This document shows positions 43,681-51,929 of a stretch of 64,000 nt of DNA, piece by piece. The notes under the pieces are model-generated. The model was given only the letters and a program-made list of their open reading frames with translations, did not search any database and was not told the origin of the DNA. The DNA is from HKCCE3408 sp039183205 (GTDB lineage Bacteria; Pseudomonadota; Alphaproteobacteria; Rhodobacterales; Rhodobacteraceae): the NCBI GenBank assembly GCA_039183205.1, contig JBCDBR010000005.1:89354-153353 (forward strand), given 5' to 3'. The translations under genes and the position numbers were made by a program. The number at the start of each line of letters is the position of its first letter. Position 1 is the stretch's first letter.

Positions 43681-44280
43681 TCAAATAAGCAACACTTGCG
43701 ATCCGACCACCGCAAGCTCAAACAATTCTTCGATATGCTCGTTGTAAAGACCGATGCACCCGTTCGATGAGCGGCGTCCAATCTTACGCGTGTCGTGGGT
43801 GCCGTGAATGCGATAATATTGCCAGCTTAGGTGCAACGATCGCGTGCCAAGAGGGTTGTCGGGACCGGGCGGAATATAGTCGGGCCATTCGGGATTGCGC
43901 GCCTGCATCGCCGGCGTCGGACGCCAATCGGGATTGGGATCACGCAAAATCACCTGCGTGCGGCCCAACCGGGTCAAATCCTCACTTAAGGGCACCGATG
44001 TTGGATAAAGACGGTAGGTGTTTTGGTCTTCGCTCCAGAAATGCAGCGCGCGGCTGGTGACATCGACCAAGATCGCGCCGTTGCGCGTGTTGTCGAAATA
44101 GGGCTCCCATTCAAGGGTGCGAAAACTGGAAATATTGCGCCGGGTTGACGTGGTGATGTCGCGCTCAATTTCGGTGGAGCCATCCAAAACGGCTTGCGCG
44201 CGGACAACAGCTGGCGAAGCAATGGCCACAGCGGTGCCGGCCAGCATGCGGCGGCGGGAGAGGTTTTTGCCCCTGCTCAT
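43681..44280 (-). CDS. L,D-transpeptidase (YkuD family), Tat-type signal
   Basis: 199 residues with a twin-arginine-type signal (NLSRRRMLAGTAVAIASPAVVRA). A YkuD catalytic domain has LHLSWQYYRIHGTHD and IGRRSSNGCIGLYNEHIEEL, with nucleophile Cys in SNGC and His in IHGT. These periplasmic enzymes make 3-3 peptidoglycan crosslinks or attach proteins to the wall. It is divergent from the CAP-domain lipoprotein gene (185 bp). The SNGCIGL form instead of SHGCIRL is typical of this subgroup. Confidence 0.9.
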   Translation of the reverse strand: MSRGKNLSRRRMLAGTAVAIASPAVVRAQAVLDGSTEIERDITTSTRRNISSFRTLEWEPYFDNTRNGAILVDVTSRALHFWSEDQNTYRLYPTSVPLSEDLTRLGRTQVILRDPNPDWRPTPAMQARNPEWPDYIPPGPDNPLGTRSLHLSWQYYRIHGTHDTRKIGRRSSNGCIGLYNEHIEELFELAVVGSQVLLI

Positions 44281-44465
44281 GGGATCACGACCTTTTCGTT
44301 AGGGTTGTGTAAACAATCGGCGCTGAAGATAGGCGGTGGAGGCCGGTCCGGCAATTCACGGGCTGTTGAGGACGTGCGGAATCTTGCCGCTTGATGTTTG
44401 CCCCGTCACACCGTCAGAGATAAGGAAAGCCGACCCGTTTGCGGGCCAGGAAGGGTTTGAACGCC

Positions 44466-45008
44466 ATGGATAGACGATTTTTCGCATTTGGACTTGCAGG
44501 TCTGAGCCTGGCGGCCTGCACGCGGCTGGAGCCGCGCCAATTGGGCGCAGATGGTCAGCCGTTGCCGTCTGTGTATGAGATTTCAGACGACGCGGCCGTG
44601 CAATTTCGGGTGCTCGATAGCGTCAACGCCCTGCGCCAAGCTGCTGGCGCGCCGGCCTTGTCCTTTTCGGCGCAGTTGAACGCCGCCGCCGCGACCCATG
44701 CACGCGATATGTCGCTGCAAAACCGGCCCTGGCATTTCGGCTCCGACGGGTCGTCCCCGATCGACCGGGCACGGCGCGCGGGCTATGCGGGCACGGTCTT
44801 GGGCGAGAACATTTCCGAGACCTATGAAACGGAGGTTGAGACGCTGACTGCGTGGATGGCAGCCCCTGCCACCCGCGACGTCATCACAGACCCCGCGGCG
44901 CGGGATCTTGGATTTGCCTGGTTTCAGGAGCCGACGGGAAAGATCTGGTGGACATTGGTGACCGGTGATGGCGGAACGTCGGGTCCGATCAATACCCCAC
45001 GCGGCTAG
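44466..45008 (+). CDS. CAP-domain (SCP/PR-1-like) lipoprotein
   Basis: 180 residues with a lipobox (FGLAGLSLAAC). The CAP domain follows: VLDSVNALRQAAGAPALSFSAQLNAAAATHARDMS, GYAGTVLGENIS, and a C-terminal FAWFQEPTGKIWWTLVTG. Bacterial CAP proteins of this form are extracytoplasmic; in other bacteria some relatives are linked to the wall or to proteolysis. ATG at 44466 is in a GGAAGG context. It sits between two L,D-transpeptidase-type genes, so a wall function is plausible. The stop interlocks (CTAG) with the convergent gene. Confidence 0.88.
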   Translation: MDRRFFAFGLAGLSLAACTRLEPRQLGADGQPLPSVYEISDDAAVQFRVLDSVNALRQAAGAPALSFSAQLNAAAATHARDMSLQNRPWHFGSDGSSPIDRARRAGYAGTVLGENISETYETEVETLTAWMAAPATRDVITDPAARDLGFAWFQEPTGKIWWTLVTGDGGTSGPINTPRG

Positions 45009-45487
45009 GGGTAGATGTCAATTACCGTCCCGGTCGTCACCATCGCATAGATTTGACGCATTTCGCGGTTGCTGACGGCGATGCAGCCCCAGGTCCAATC
45101 GTCTTGCTGGCGGAACGGTCGCGGCGTGCCGTGGATAAAAATATCGCCGCCTGGTGGCAGCCCCAGTTCTTCGGCATAGGCGATATCCTCTTCGTTCGGA
45201 TAGCTGATGCCAAGCGACAGATAATACGCGGATTCCGGATTGCGCCGGTCAATGAAATAACGGCCCTCAGGTGTTCGGCCGTCGCCTTCCACTTCCTTAT
45301 GCCCAACCGGCGCGAAGCCAAGCTCGAATTCGTAGCTTTCCAAAACCTCGTCCCCAGACAGCAGATACATGGTCCGGTCGGCTTTCATCACAACGATCCG
45401 GGTGACCTCTGGACCATCATAGTTGATGAACCTGGAGCAGCCCGAAAGCGCAACAAGGCTCAGGAAAATTAGTGCTAAGATGCGCAT
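45005..45487 (-). CDS. L,D-transpeptidase-type lipoprotein (YkuD)
   Basis: 160 residues from ATG 45487 (GAGG nine bases upstream), beginning with a lipoprotein signal (MRILALIFLSLVALSGC). The YkuD domain has VVMKADRTMYLLSGDEVL, DGRTPEGRYFID, FIHGTPRP and catalytic TWGCIAVSN, matching the ErfK/YafK-like branch. YafK-type enzymes in E. coli cleave lipoprotein from the wall or crosslink it. A start 11 codons upstream has no binding site. It may be the last gene of the mtgA-GST-queG-epimerase run (54 bp gap). Confidence 0.88.
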   Translation of the reverse strand: MRILALIFLSLVALSGCSRFINYDGPEVTRIVVMKADRTMYLLSGDEVLESYEFELGFAPVGHKEVEGDGRTPEGRYFIDRRNPESAYYLSLGISYPNEEDIAYAEELGLPPGGDIFIHGTPRPFRQQDDWTWGCIAVSNREMRQIYAMVTTGTVIDIYP

Positions 45488-45541
45488 GCCGATCTGCCTC
45501 AAGGTGTTTTTCTTCTGCATAGCGCAAAAGTGGTTAACGGG

Positions 45542-46384
45542 CTATTCCCCAGATGCAAGCAGCGCCGCCAGACCGGTGCGATAATCTGGGTAGCGCAGCG
45601 TGACGCCCAATTCCTCCTTAATTTTGCGGTTATCCACACGCTTCGATTCGGCATAAAACGAGGCTGCCATCGGTGTCATCTCGGCGGCGTCGAAATCGAA
45701 GGCTGGCGGGCGTTCGACGCCAAGGAGGTCGGCAGCATGGGCAATAACGTCCTGCGGCGGGGCCGGGTCATCATCGCAAACGTTATAGATCGCGCCGGGG
45801 TTCGGTCGCTGCATGGATGCCAACAGCACTTGTGCAATGTCGTCCGCATGGATGCGGCTGAAAACCTGGCCTGGCTTTATGATCCGCCGCGCGGTGCCCG
45901 CCCTGACCTTGGCAAATGGGCCACGGCCGGGCCCATAGATGCCGGCCAGTCGAAAGATATGCAGTGGCAAATCGAGTGCCTGCCAAGCCGCCTCTGCGGT
46001 GACCCGCGCGCGGCCCCTTGCCGTCGACGGCGCAAGCGGTGTGGTTTCATCGACCCAAGCCCCACCGTGATCACCATAGACACCCGTTGTCGACAGATAC
46101 CCGACCCAGTCCGGCGTTGCCGATGACAGCGCATCGCGAAACGCGGCAAGTACGGGGTCACCTTGCGGACCAGGTCCGGCGCTGATCAGGATTTGCCGCG
46201 CTGCCTTGATCTCAGACCTGAGATCGCTGCCGGGAAATATCCGGGTGTCGATCCCGAGATCTGCCAATGCCGCGGCCTTCTGTGGATCGCGCGTGGTTCC
46301 CACCACCGTGCCAGGCGAGATGGGCTGCATCGCACGCAGCAACGCCTTTGCGCTGAAACCCGTGCCAAAGATCAGGAGCGTCAT
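45542..46384 (-). CDS. NAD(P)-dependent epimerase/oxidoreductase (YeeZ-like extended SDR)
   Basis: 280 residues: N-terminal LLIFGTGFSAKALLRAM (Rossmann Gly-rich loop), YLSTTGVYGDHGGAWVDE, LAGIYGPGRGPF and IHADDIAQVL. The TTGVYG form places it with YeeZ-type SDRs, often seen near queuosine or rRNA/tRNA genes but without a known substrate. ATG at 46384 overlaps the queG stop as ATGA. Confidence 0.86.
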   Translation of the reverse strand: MTLLIFGTGFSAKALLRAMQPISPGTVVGTTRDPQKAAALADLGIDTRIFPGSDLRSEIKAARQILISAGPGPQGDPVLAAFRDALSSATPDWVGYLSTTGVYGDHGGAWVDETTPLAPSTARGRARVTAEAAWQALDLPLHIFRLAGIYGPGRGPFAKVRAGTARRIIKPGQVFSRIHADDIAQVLLASMQRPNPGAIYNVCDDDPAPPQDVIAHAADLLGVERPPAFDFDAAEMTPMAASFYAESKRVDNRKIKEELGVTLRYPDYRTGLAALLASGE

Positions 46385-47409
46385 GGTAATCTTCCTATCG
46401 CCCACCGCGCTGCATCCGCGACCGCCGGATCGGCATCGTTTGTGAGCGTCTGGACTGAGTGCTTCAGTCGCCCGAGCCCAGAATTCCCGATCGCATAGGC
46501 CACATTGCGCACGAACCGGTCGCGTCCAATGCGCTTGATCGGTGAGCCTGAAAACTTTGCACGAAACCCCGCATCGTCCAATGCCGCAAGTTCGGCCAAT
46601 GGCGGCTCAACAAGATCATGCCGAGCGGCATAGCGCGTCTCGGCGGCGTCGGTCGCGAATTTGTTCCACGGACATACGGCCAAGCAATCATCGCAGCCAT
46701 AGATGCGGTTGCCCATCCCCGGCCGGAGCGATGGATCCACCGGTCCGCGATGTTCGATCGTCAGATACGAGATGCACCGCCGGGCATCCAATTGGAACGG
46801 CGCGGGAAAGGCGTTGGTCGGACAAATATCGAGGCAGGCTGTGCAGCTGCCACACCGTTCATCGGCGGGCGTGTCTTTGGGCAAGTCGATGGTCGTGAAA
46901 ATCGCGCCGAGAAACACCCAATTGCCAAAATCCCGGCTTAGCAAATTTGTGTGCTTTCCCTGCCAACCGATCCCGGCCGCCTGCGCCAGAGGCTTTTCCA
47001 TGACCGGCGCGGTATCGACAAAAACTTTGATCTCGTGACCGATCTCTTGGTCCAATAGCCATCGTCCCAGACCCTTGAGGCGCTTTTTGACCACATCGTG
47101 GTAGTCCCGGCCGCGCGCGTAGACGCTAATGGTCGCTTTGTCGCGCTTGTCCAGTGAACCGAGCGGATCTTCGGCCGGCCTATAGCTGTCGGCCAGCATG
47201 ATCACGGATTTTGCCGCGGGCCACAAAGCCGCCGGGTTGGCCCGCCAGTGGCGTCGCTCCGCCATCCAAGCCATCTGACCGTGTCGGTCCGCCTTTAAGA
47301 AACGTGCCAATTTGTCAGGGGCTTGTGGGATCGCGTCCGGCGCGCAGATACCCATTGCGCAAAAGCCGTGGGCCTTAGCCTTGGCCCATAACGCGTCCCT
47401 GAGGCTCAA
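46381..47409 (-). CDS. queG: Epoxyqueuosine reductase
   Basis: Last step of queuosine synthesis in tRNA wobble positions (epoxyqueuosine to queuosine), cobalamin-dependent. 342 residues. Two 4Fe-4S motifs (CGSCTACLDICPTNAF, CDDCLAVCPWNKF), an N-terminal family stretch (GRDYHDVVKKRLKGLGRWL) and a C-terminal HEAT-like end (RDRFVRNVAYAIGNSG). The probable start is TTG 47409, overlapping the glutathione transferase stop as TTGA; upstream codons in the same frame run inside that gene and have no queG character. Confidence 0.93.
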   Translation of the reverse strand: MSLRDALWAKAKAHGFCAMGICAPDAIPQAPDKLARFLKADRHGQMAWMAERRHWRANPAALWPAAKSVIMLADSYRPAEDPLGSLDKRDKATISVYARGRDYHDVVKKRLKGLGRWLLDQEIGHEIKVFVDTAPVMEKPLAQAAGIGWQGKHTNLLSRDFGNWVFLGAIFTTIDLPKDTPADERCGSCTACLDICPTNAFPAPFQLDARRCISYLTIEHRGPVDPSLRPGMGNRIYGCDDCLAVCPWNKFATDAAETRYAARHDLVEPPLAELAALDDAGFRAKFSGSPIKRIGRDRFVRNVAYAIGNSGLGRLKHSVQTLTNDADPAVADAARWAIGRLP

Positions 47410-48071
47410 AAGTCCAAATTCGCGTAATGCGGCGGTTGTACGAATCCCGGCACGGTATCGGCGAGGACGGACCGGAATGCCGGGCGCGATTTGATCTTTG
47501 CGTACCAGTCTTTGACCGCCGCAGATCGGTTCCAATCAACATCTGAAATGTAGTCGAGGCAGCTGAGATGCGCCGCGGCGGCGAAATCAGCTAACGTCAT
47601 TCGATCGCCTGCCAGCCACCTGCGGTGGTCCAGCAGCCAAGACATATAGTCGAGATGGAATTTGATTTGCGTGGCACCTTCTTTCACCGCTTTGCCGTCG
47701 GGATAGCCGCCGCGCATGACCTTTTTGTTCACGCGCTCATACACCAAATTGGCGGTGACTTCGCGATGGAATTTGTCATCGAACCACCCTGTCAGGCGGC
47801 GCACCTCGACCCGCGCGCGTGGGTCGCGCGGCAAAAGATCAGGCTCAGGCTTCGTCTCTTCGATGTATTCACAGATCGCTTGACTGCCGGACAGGTGCAT
47901 GCCGTCAACGGCCAATACCGGGACCTGGCCGGCGGGGTTGCGGCGCAGAAATTCTTGGCTCGGTTCCCAGTACCGCTCTTCGATCAATTCCACTTCAATC
48001 TTCTTTTCCGCCAGGACCAGGCGAACCTTTCGGCAGAAGGGTGACAGGGCGAAATGGTACAAACGGGTCAT
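47406..48071 (-). CDS. Glutathione S-transferase family protein
   Basis: 221 residues. Thioredoxin-fold N-terminal half with LYHFALSPFCRKVRLVLAEKK, where Ser/Cys of SPFC are in the active-site position, and VPVLAVDG, LSGSQAICEYIEE (the cis-Pro and glutathione-binding Ser). A helical C-terminal domain has LAGDRMTLADFAAAAHLS. Substrate unknown. ATG at 48071. It lies 36 bp after mtgA and is coupled to queG. Confidence 0.9.
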   Translation of the reverse strand: MTRLYHFALSPFCRKVRLVLAEKKIEVELIEERYWEPSQEFLRRNPAGQVPVLAVDGMHLSGSQAICEYIEETKPEPDLLPRDPRARVEVRRLTGWFDDKFHREVTANLVYERVNKKVMRGGYPDGKAVKEGATQIKFHLDYMSWLLDHRRWLAGDRMTLADFAAAAHLSCLDYISDVDWNRSAAVKDWYAKIKSRPAFRSVLADTVPGFVQPPHYANLDF

Positions 48072-48107
48072 ATTGGCCGGCAGTTTTGCGCTGGATTGTG
48101 TGTAAAT

Positions 48108-48830
48108 TCAATTCGCAAAGCATTCATCGCGGCCATCCCGGGCAATTGTGGCTGCACCATCAGCAATTGCGGCGGCGCGCGTGCGTGTGGCCGGTGCGGG
48201 GTTCGCAGCATCTCTGCCCTGCGGGTTGGGCAAGATCGCGGCCAGACGTGCGGCCTGATTTTCGGTCAATTCTGACGCCGAGACGCCGAAATAGTGCCGC
48301 GATGCGGCCTGTGCGCCGAAGACGCCTTCATCGAATTCGGCAATGTTCAAATAAACCTCAAGCACGCGCCGTTTTGACCACATAGCCTCCATCAAGGGTG
48401 TCATGAGCCCTTCGATCGCTTTGCGCACCCAAGATCGGCCGTGCCACAAGAAGGCGTTTTTCACCGTCTGCTGGCTAATGGTTGATCCGCCGCGCTGCGC
48501 ACCATCGGCGATGGCATCGCGGATCGCCGCCATATCAAACCCCCAATGCTCGCAAAAATTAGCGTCTTCCGCAGCAACAGCCGCCCGTTGAAGATGTATG
48601 CTGATGTCGTCGAGCGACACCCATTCGCGATCCAGCGGAACCCCGATCCTGGCCCGTTCGGAGATCATGTAGGCGGTAACGGGTACGGGCAGAAATGCAT
48701 AGGCCAGCATCCAAAGGGCAACCATTGCGACCAAGCCCAAAAGCCCACGCCGGAGCCATTTGACGGCTGTCCTGATCCGCGCCCGCAATCCTTTGGCGCT
48801 GGATTTTCTTTTCCGTTTGCGTGTCGCCAC
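48108..48830 (-). CDS. mtgA: Monofunctional biosynthetic peptidoglycan transglycosylase
   Basis: GT51 glycosyltransferase that polymerises lipid II into glycan strands. 240 residues: a basic N-terminus, one membrane helix (GLLGLVAMVALWMLAYAFLPV), catalytic EDANFCEHWGFD, GGSTISQQTVKNAFLW, and RRVLEVYLNIAEFDEGVFG. No transpeptidase domain, hence the monofunctional class. It is the first gene in a minus-strand run with GST, queG, epimerase and the YkuD lipoprotein. Confidence 0.94.
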   Translation of the reverse strand: MATRKRKRKSSAKGLRARIRTAVKWLRRGLLGLVAMVALWMLAYAFLPVPVTAYMISERARIGVPLDREWVSLDDISIHLQRAAVAAEDANFCEHWGFDMAAIRDAIADGAQRGGSTISQQTVKNAFLWHGRSWVRKAIEGLMTPLMEAMWSKRRVLEVYLNIAEFDEGVFGAQAASRHYFGVSASELTENQAARLAAILPNPQGRDAANPAPATRTRAAAIADGAATIARDGRDECFAN

Positions 48831-48981
48831 AGGTCTACTCGATCCGTTTGGCTACCCCATACGTGTCATGCGGTCGGAATCGAAGCCCCTTTTGGTGTCG
48901 ATCACTCTTCTTGTGTTATCGAAATCGACCGAGACCTGCGCTCGGGCTTCGGATCGGCGCATGCAGCCCGATGGCCGATGG

Positions 48982-50265
48982 TCAGGAATTCGAACGGCGA
49001 TCAACGATGCGGACGGCTTTGCCTTGGCTCCGTTCTATGTCGCCGGCATCATGTGCTTTGACGCGCACAGTGATCCCCACATGTTCCTTTATCGCGCTCC
49101 CTAGCGATGACGCCGCTTGCGAGGATCCCTCGACATGCACCACCATCTCGTCCATTCGCCCCCTTTGCAGCAATTCGATCTGGAAATGCGGGGCGAGCCC
49201 AGGGGTGGCGATGACCTGTTCTTCGATCTGCGTCGGAAAAACATTCACGCCGCGCAGGATCATCATATCATCCGACCGGCCAGTGACCTTTTCCATGCGT
49301 CGCATAGTGCGGGCAGTGCCGGGCAAAAGGCGGGTCAGGTCCCGCGTTCGATACCGAATGATGGGCATCGCTTCTTTGGTCAATGATGTAAAGACCAACT
49401 CACCAAGTGCACCGTCCGGCAACACCGCGCCGGTTTCGGGGTCAACGACTTCCGGATAAAAATGGTCTTCCCAGATGTGGAGCCCGTCCTTGGTTTCCAC
49501 GCATTCATTGGCCACGCCCGGGCCAATAACCTCCGACAGCCCGTAGATATCTACAGCGTGCATATCAAACGCCGCTTCAATTTCGGACCGCATGGCGTTG
49601 GTCCAGGGTTCCGCGCCGAAAATTCCAACGCGCAGCGGGCTTTTCGCCGGATCAAGGGCTTGCGCGCGGTATTCGTCCAAAATGCTCAGCGCATAGGACG
49701 GCGTGACCATAATCGTTGAGGCGCCGAAATCCTCAATCAAGCGCACCTGTCGCGCCGTCATACCACCAGAGATCGGGACGACCGTACATCCAAGCTTTTC
49801 GGCACCGTAATGTGCACCAAGACCGCCCGTGAACAAACCATAGCCATAGGCGACATGGACAACGTCGCCGGGTCGCGTGCCCGACGCACGCATCGACCGA
49901 GCGACAACGCTGGCCCAGGTATCGACATCGCGGTCAGTGTAACCGACCACGGTGGGTTGTCCGGTGGTCCCGGAGGATGCATGAATGCGACGCACGTCCT
50001 GTTGTGGGACCGCGAATAAGCCAAACGGATATGCATCGCGAAGGTCTTGTTTGACGGTAAACGGGAATTTGGCCAAGTCAGATAGCTCGGTCAAATCATC
50101 CGGATGAACACCGGCGGCATCGAAGGCGGCTTTGTAATGCGGGACATTTGCGTAGGCGTGGTTCAACGACCAGCGCATCCGGGTCAACTGCAAGGCCGAA
50201 ATCTCGTCGCGGCTGGCCGTTTCGATGGGCTCTAACGTTTCTGGCGCAGGCGTTCGATCTTCCAT
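48982..50265 (-). CDS. paaK: Phenylacetate-CoA ligase
   Basis: Activates phenylacetate to phenylacetyl-CoA with ATP. 427 residues: ASSGTTGQPTVVGYT (P-loop-like adenylation motif), YGLSEVIGPGVANEC, RYRTRDLTRLLPG, and a C-terminal GRSDDMMILRGVNVFPTQIEE. It lies two bases downstream of the paaI-type thioesterase. The rest of the phenylacetate pathway (paaABCDE, paaG, paaZ) is not in the window. Confidence 0.94.
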   Translation of the reverse strand: MEDRTPAPETLEPIETASRDEISALQLTRMRWSLNHAYANVPHYKAAFDAAGVHPDDLTELSDLAKFPFTVKQDLRDAYPFGLFAVPQQDVRRIHASSGTTGQPTVVGYTDRDVDTWASVVARSMRASGTRPGDVVHVAYGYGLFTGGLGAHYGAEKLGCTVVPISGGMTARQVRLIEDFGASTIMVTPSYALSILDEYRAQALDPAKSPLRVGIFGAEPWTNAMRSEIEAAFDMHAVDIYGLSEVIGPGVANECVETKDGLHIWEDHFYPEVVDPETGAVLPDGALGELVFTSLTKEAMPIIRYRTRDLTRLLPGTARTMRRMEKVTGRSDDMMILRGVNVFPTQIEEQVIATPGLAPHFQIELLQRGRMDEMVVHVEGSSQAASSLGSAIKEHVGITVRVKAHDAGDIERSQGKAVRIVDRRSNS

Positions 50266-50267
50266 GT

Positions 50268-50708
50268 TCAGCTCTCTGGCGCGTCTTCTTGAAAATGCTG
50301 CCCAGGTATCTGGCGCGATGCACCACGAAAGACAGCGATGAGCCGATCATCCGCGCCCAAAACGTTGACATCGGTGATCCCGGTCCGGCCGGAACGGGTG
50401 ATAACCTCGGCCGTGGCCGTCAGTTTTTCATCTGCCTTGGCGGGACTGATATAGGTGATTTGATTGGTTTGCGCGACCGCACGCTGATTGTTGGAATTGC
50501 AGGCAAAGGCAAAGGCGCTGTCGGCCAAGGCGAAAATTACTCCGCCGTGGCAGGTCCCATGGCCGTTTAGATGGTCCTCGCGCACGGTCAGCTCCATCCT
50601 GGCATAGCCGGGCCTTATCTCTGACAGCGTCATGCCAAACCAATGCGTCGCATGGTCGGCTTCCATCATCGCAGCGGCGGACCTTTCCGCGCGGACATGT
50701 TCGTGCAT
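50268..50708 (-). CDS. paaI: Hydroxyphenylacetyl-CoA thioesterase PaaI
   Basis: Hot-dog fold thioesterase that releases CoA from dead-end phenylacetate intermediates. 146 residues: the family pattern HLNGHGTCHGGVIFALADSAFAFACN with the catalytic Asp region, and TGITDVNVLGADDRLIAVFRG near the end. ATG at 50708 has GAGG upstream; the frame is open further but without homology. First gene of paaI-paaK. Confidence 0.92.
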   Translation of the reverse strand: MHEHVRAERSAAAMMEADHATHWFGMTLSEIRPGYARMELTVREDHLNGHGTCHGGVIFALADSAFAFACNSNNQRAVAQTNQITYISPAKADEKLTATAEVITRSGRTGITDVNVLGADDRLIAVFRGASRQIPGQHFQEDAPES

Positions 50709-50868
50709 TGCCACGTCCTCCCGGCCGCTACGGTGGCCGAAGCGGTAGGGTCGGTCAAGCACAGTGGGTGGCAAAACAGCCACGGCCCGTTCGCAAGATT
50801 AAAGACCGATTCACAAGAGTTTAGCGATCATGTACCATTGCTGCACAAAAAAAGACTGAGCAGGTTCA

Positions 50869-51132
50869 ATGAGCAAACATATCAAAGCGGCGGTTTCGGC
50901 CGCACTCGGCCATGATTACGTGGCCGACATTACCGCCTATGACATGACCTTCGACGACGGCGAGCCCGCTTTGTGGATCGAAGTCGTCTATCGCAATCTG
51001 CAACAGGGCCCAGGCGTCACAATGTTGCAAGAGATCATGGATAACGTCGGCGACGTATCCTGCGCGACCGATCCGCGGGCGATTGTCAGCTTCATTGCAG
51101 AAGACGACATGATGGCAATCGCGGCGGAATAA
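50869..51132 (+). CDS. Small 87-residue protein, paralogue A
   Basis: 87-residue acidic soluble protein. It aligns without gaps over its whole length to the 87-residue protein encoded at 51206 (27 identical positions by my count): shared LGH..VA near 13-19, DGE.A.W at 30-36, and VSFI...D....AAE at the C-terminus. GAGCAGG precedes the ATG. No known family recognised. Unlike copy B, it is not directly coupled to a HEPN-like gene. It could be an antitoxin-like or ligand-binding domain; this is guesswork. Confidence 0.75.
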   Translation: MSKHIKAAVSAALGHDYVADITAYDMTFDDGEPALWIEVVYRNLQQGPGVTMLQEIMDNVGDVSCATDPRAIVSFIAEDDMMAIAAE

Positions 51133-51205
51133 TTTCAATGACTCTTTGTTACAGGGGATTCTCATGCCGCATCTGATGTGATTCAAAGCGGTCGGAGGTT
51201 CTTGG

Positions 51206-51469
51206 ATGTCTGAAGCGCTTTTGGATATTGTAAAAGCTGAGCTCGGGCATGAGATTGTGGCCGAGCTTAGGACGAGGTCATCGGTCAATCGGGACGGCGA
51301 AACAGCGTTTTGGGTCGACATAATTTATTTGGGTGAGCGTGGCGCTCTGAGCATTGAGTCGAAACAACGTGTCATTGATGGTGTTTGGTCTTTATTGGAC
51401 GTCGAAGACGTTTCGCCCGTAGTGAGCTTTATTTCCGCAGAGGATTTGACGCTTGAGGCAGCTGAGTGA
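51206..51469 (+). CDS. Small 87-residue protein, paralogue B, coupled to HEPN gene
   Basis: 87 residues with exactly the same length and pattern as paralogue A (V.AELGHEIVAEL, DGETAFWVDIIY, VVSFISAEDL). GGAGG lies eight bases before the ATG. Its last 17 bases overlap the start of the HEPN-like gene, so the two are translated together. Alternating hydrophobic stretches suggest an alpha/beta fold. By position it is the partner of the HEPN protein; a neutralising or scaffolding role is inference. Confidence 0.76.
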   Translation: MSEALLDIVKAELGHEIVAELRTRSSVNRDGETAFWVDIIYLGERGALSIESKQRVIDGVWSLLDVEDVSPVVSFISAEDLTLEAAE

Positions 51470-51929
51470 CGAATTTCTGCAATGCGCGCGTCGTCGGGTG
51501 AATGGGCCGGTCGCAGAACGCACGGAAACGGACCTTCGTCGCGCAACGAGTGATCTTTATTACGCTTTATTCCATGCGGTTTGCGGTTCTCTGGTGGAGC
51601 CCTTGCGGACACACACAGAGAACCCTGGCTTCAAAGAAATCTTCGCCTTGCTCTACCGAAAACCCGATCACGGTCGGCTTGAGCGCAAGAGCAGGCAGGC
51701 GCTTGGAGCCACTTCACTTGATCCTCGGTTCAAGAGAGTTGCGCAGCAAATCTGCGGCATGAAAAATAAGCGCGAGGATGCGGACTATAACCCCTTGGCA
51801 AAGATGGTTTTGAGCACGATTGCCAGCGACCTGGAAACCGTTGAAACAGTCCTAGAGGATTATTGGAACGCAGATGCAGCGGCAAGGATCGGCTTCGCCA
51901 TCATGCTGAGCGACCGAGAGTTACGCTAA
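51453..51929 (+). CDS. HEPN-like domain protein
   Basis: 158-residue all-helical protein. It shows HEPN/UPF0332-type marks: RRATSDLYYALFHAVCGSL (30-47, Arg30 and His41 around the Tyr-Tyr), a middle RKPDHGR, and NKREDADYNP (105-114), the R..ADY motif common in this superfamily, followed by a long helix with VLEDYW. HEPN proteins are often RNases in toxin-antitoxin or defence systems, but the strict RNase R-x4-6-H motif is not clear. The apparent start is TTG 51453 with GAGG nine bases upstream, overlapping the 87-aa gene. Family assignment is by eye. Confidence 0.68.
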   Translation: MRQLSDEFLQCARRRVNGPVAERTETDLRRATSDLYYALFHAVCGSLVEPLRTHTENPGFKEIFALLYRKPDHGRLERKSRQALGATSLDPRFKRVAQQICGMKNKREDADYNPLAKMVLSTIASDLETVETVLEDYWNADAAARIGFAIMLSDRELR

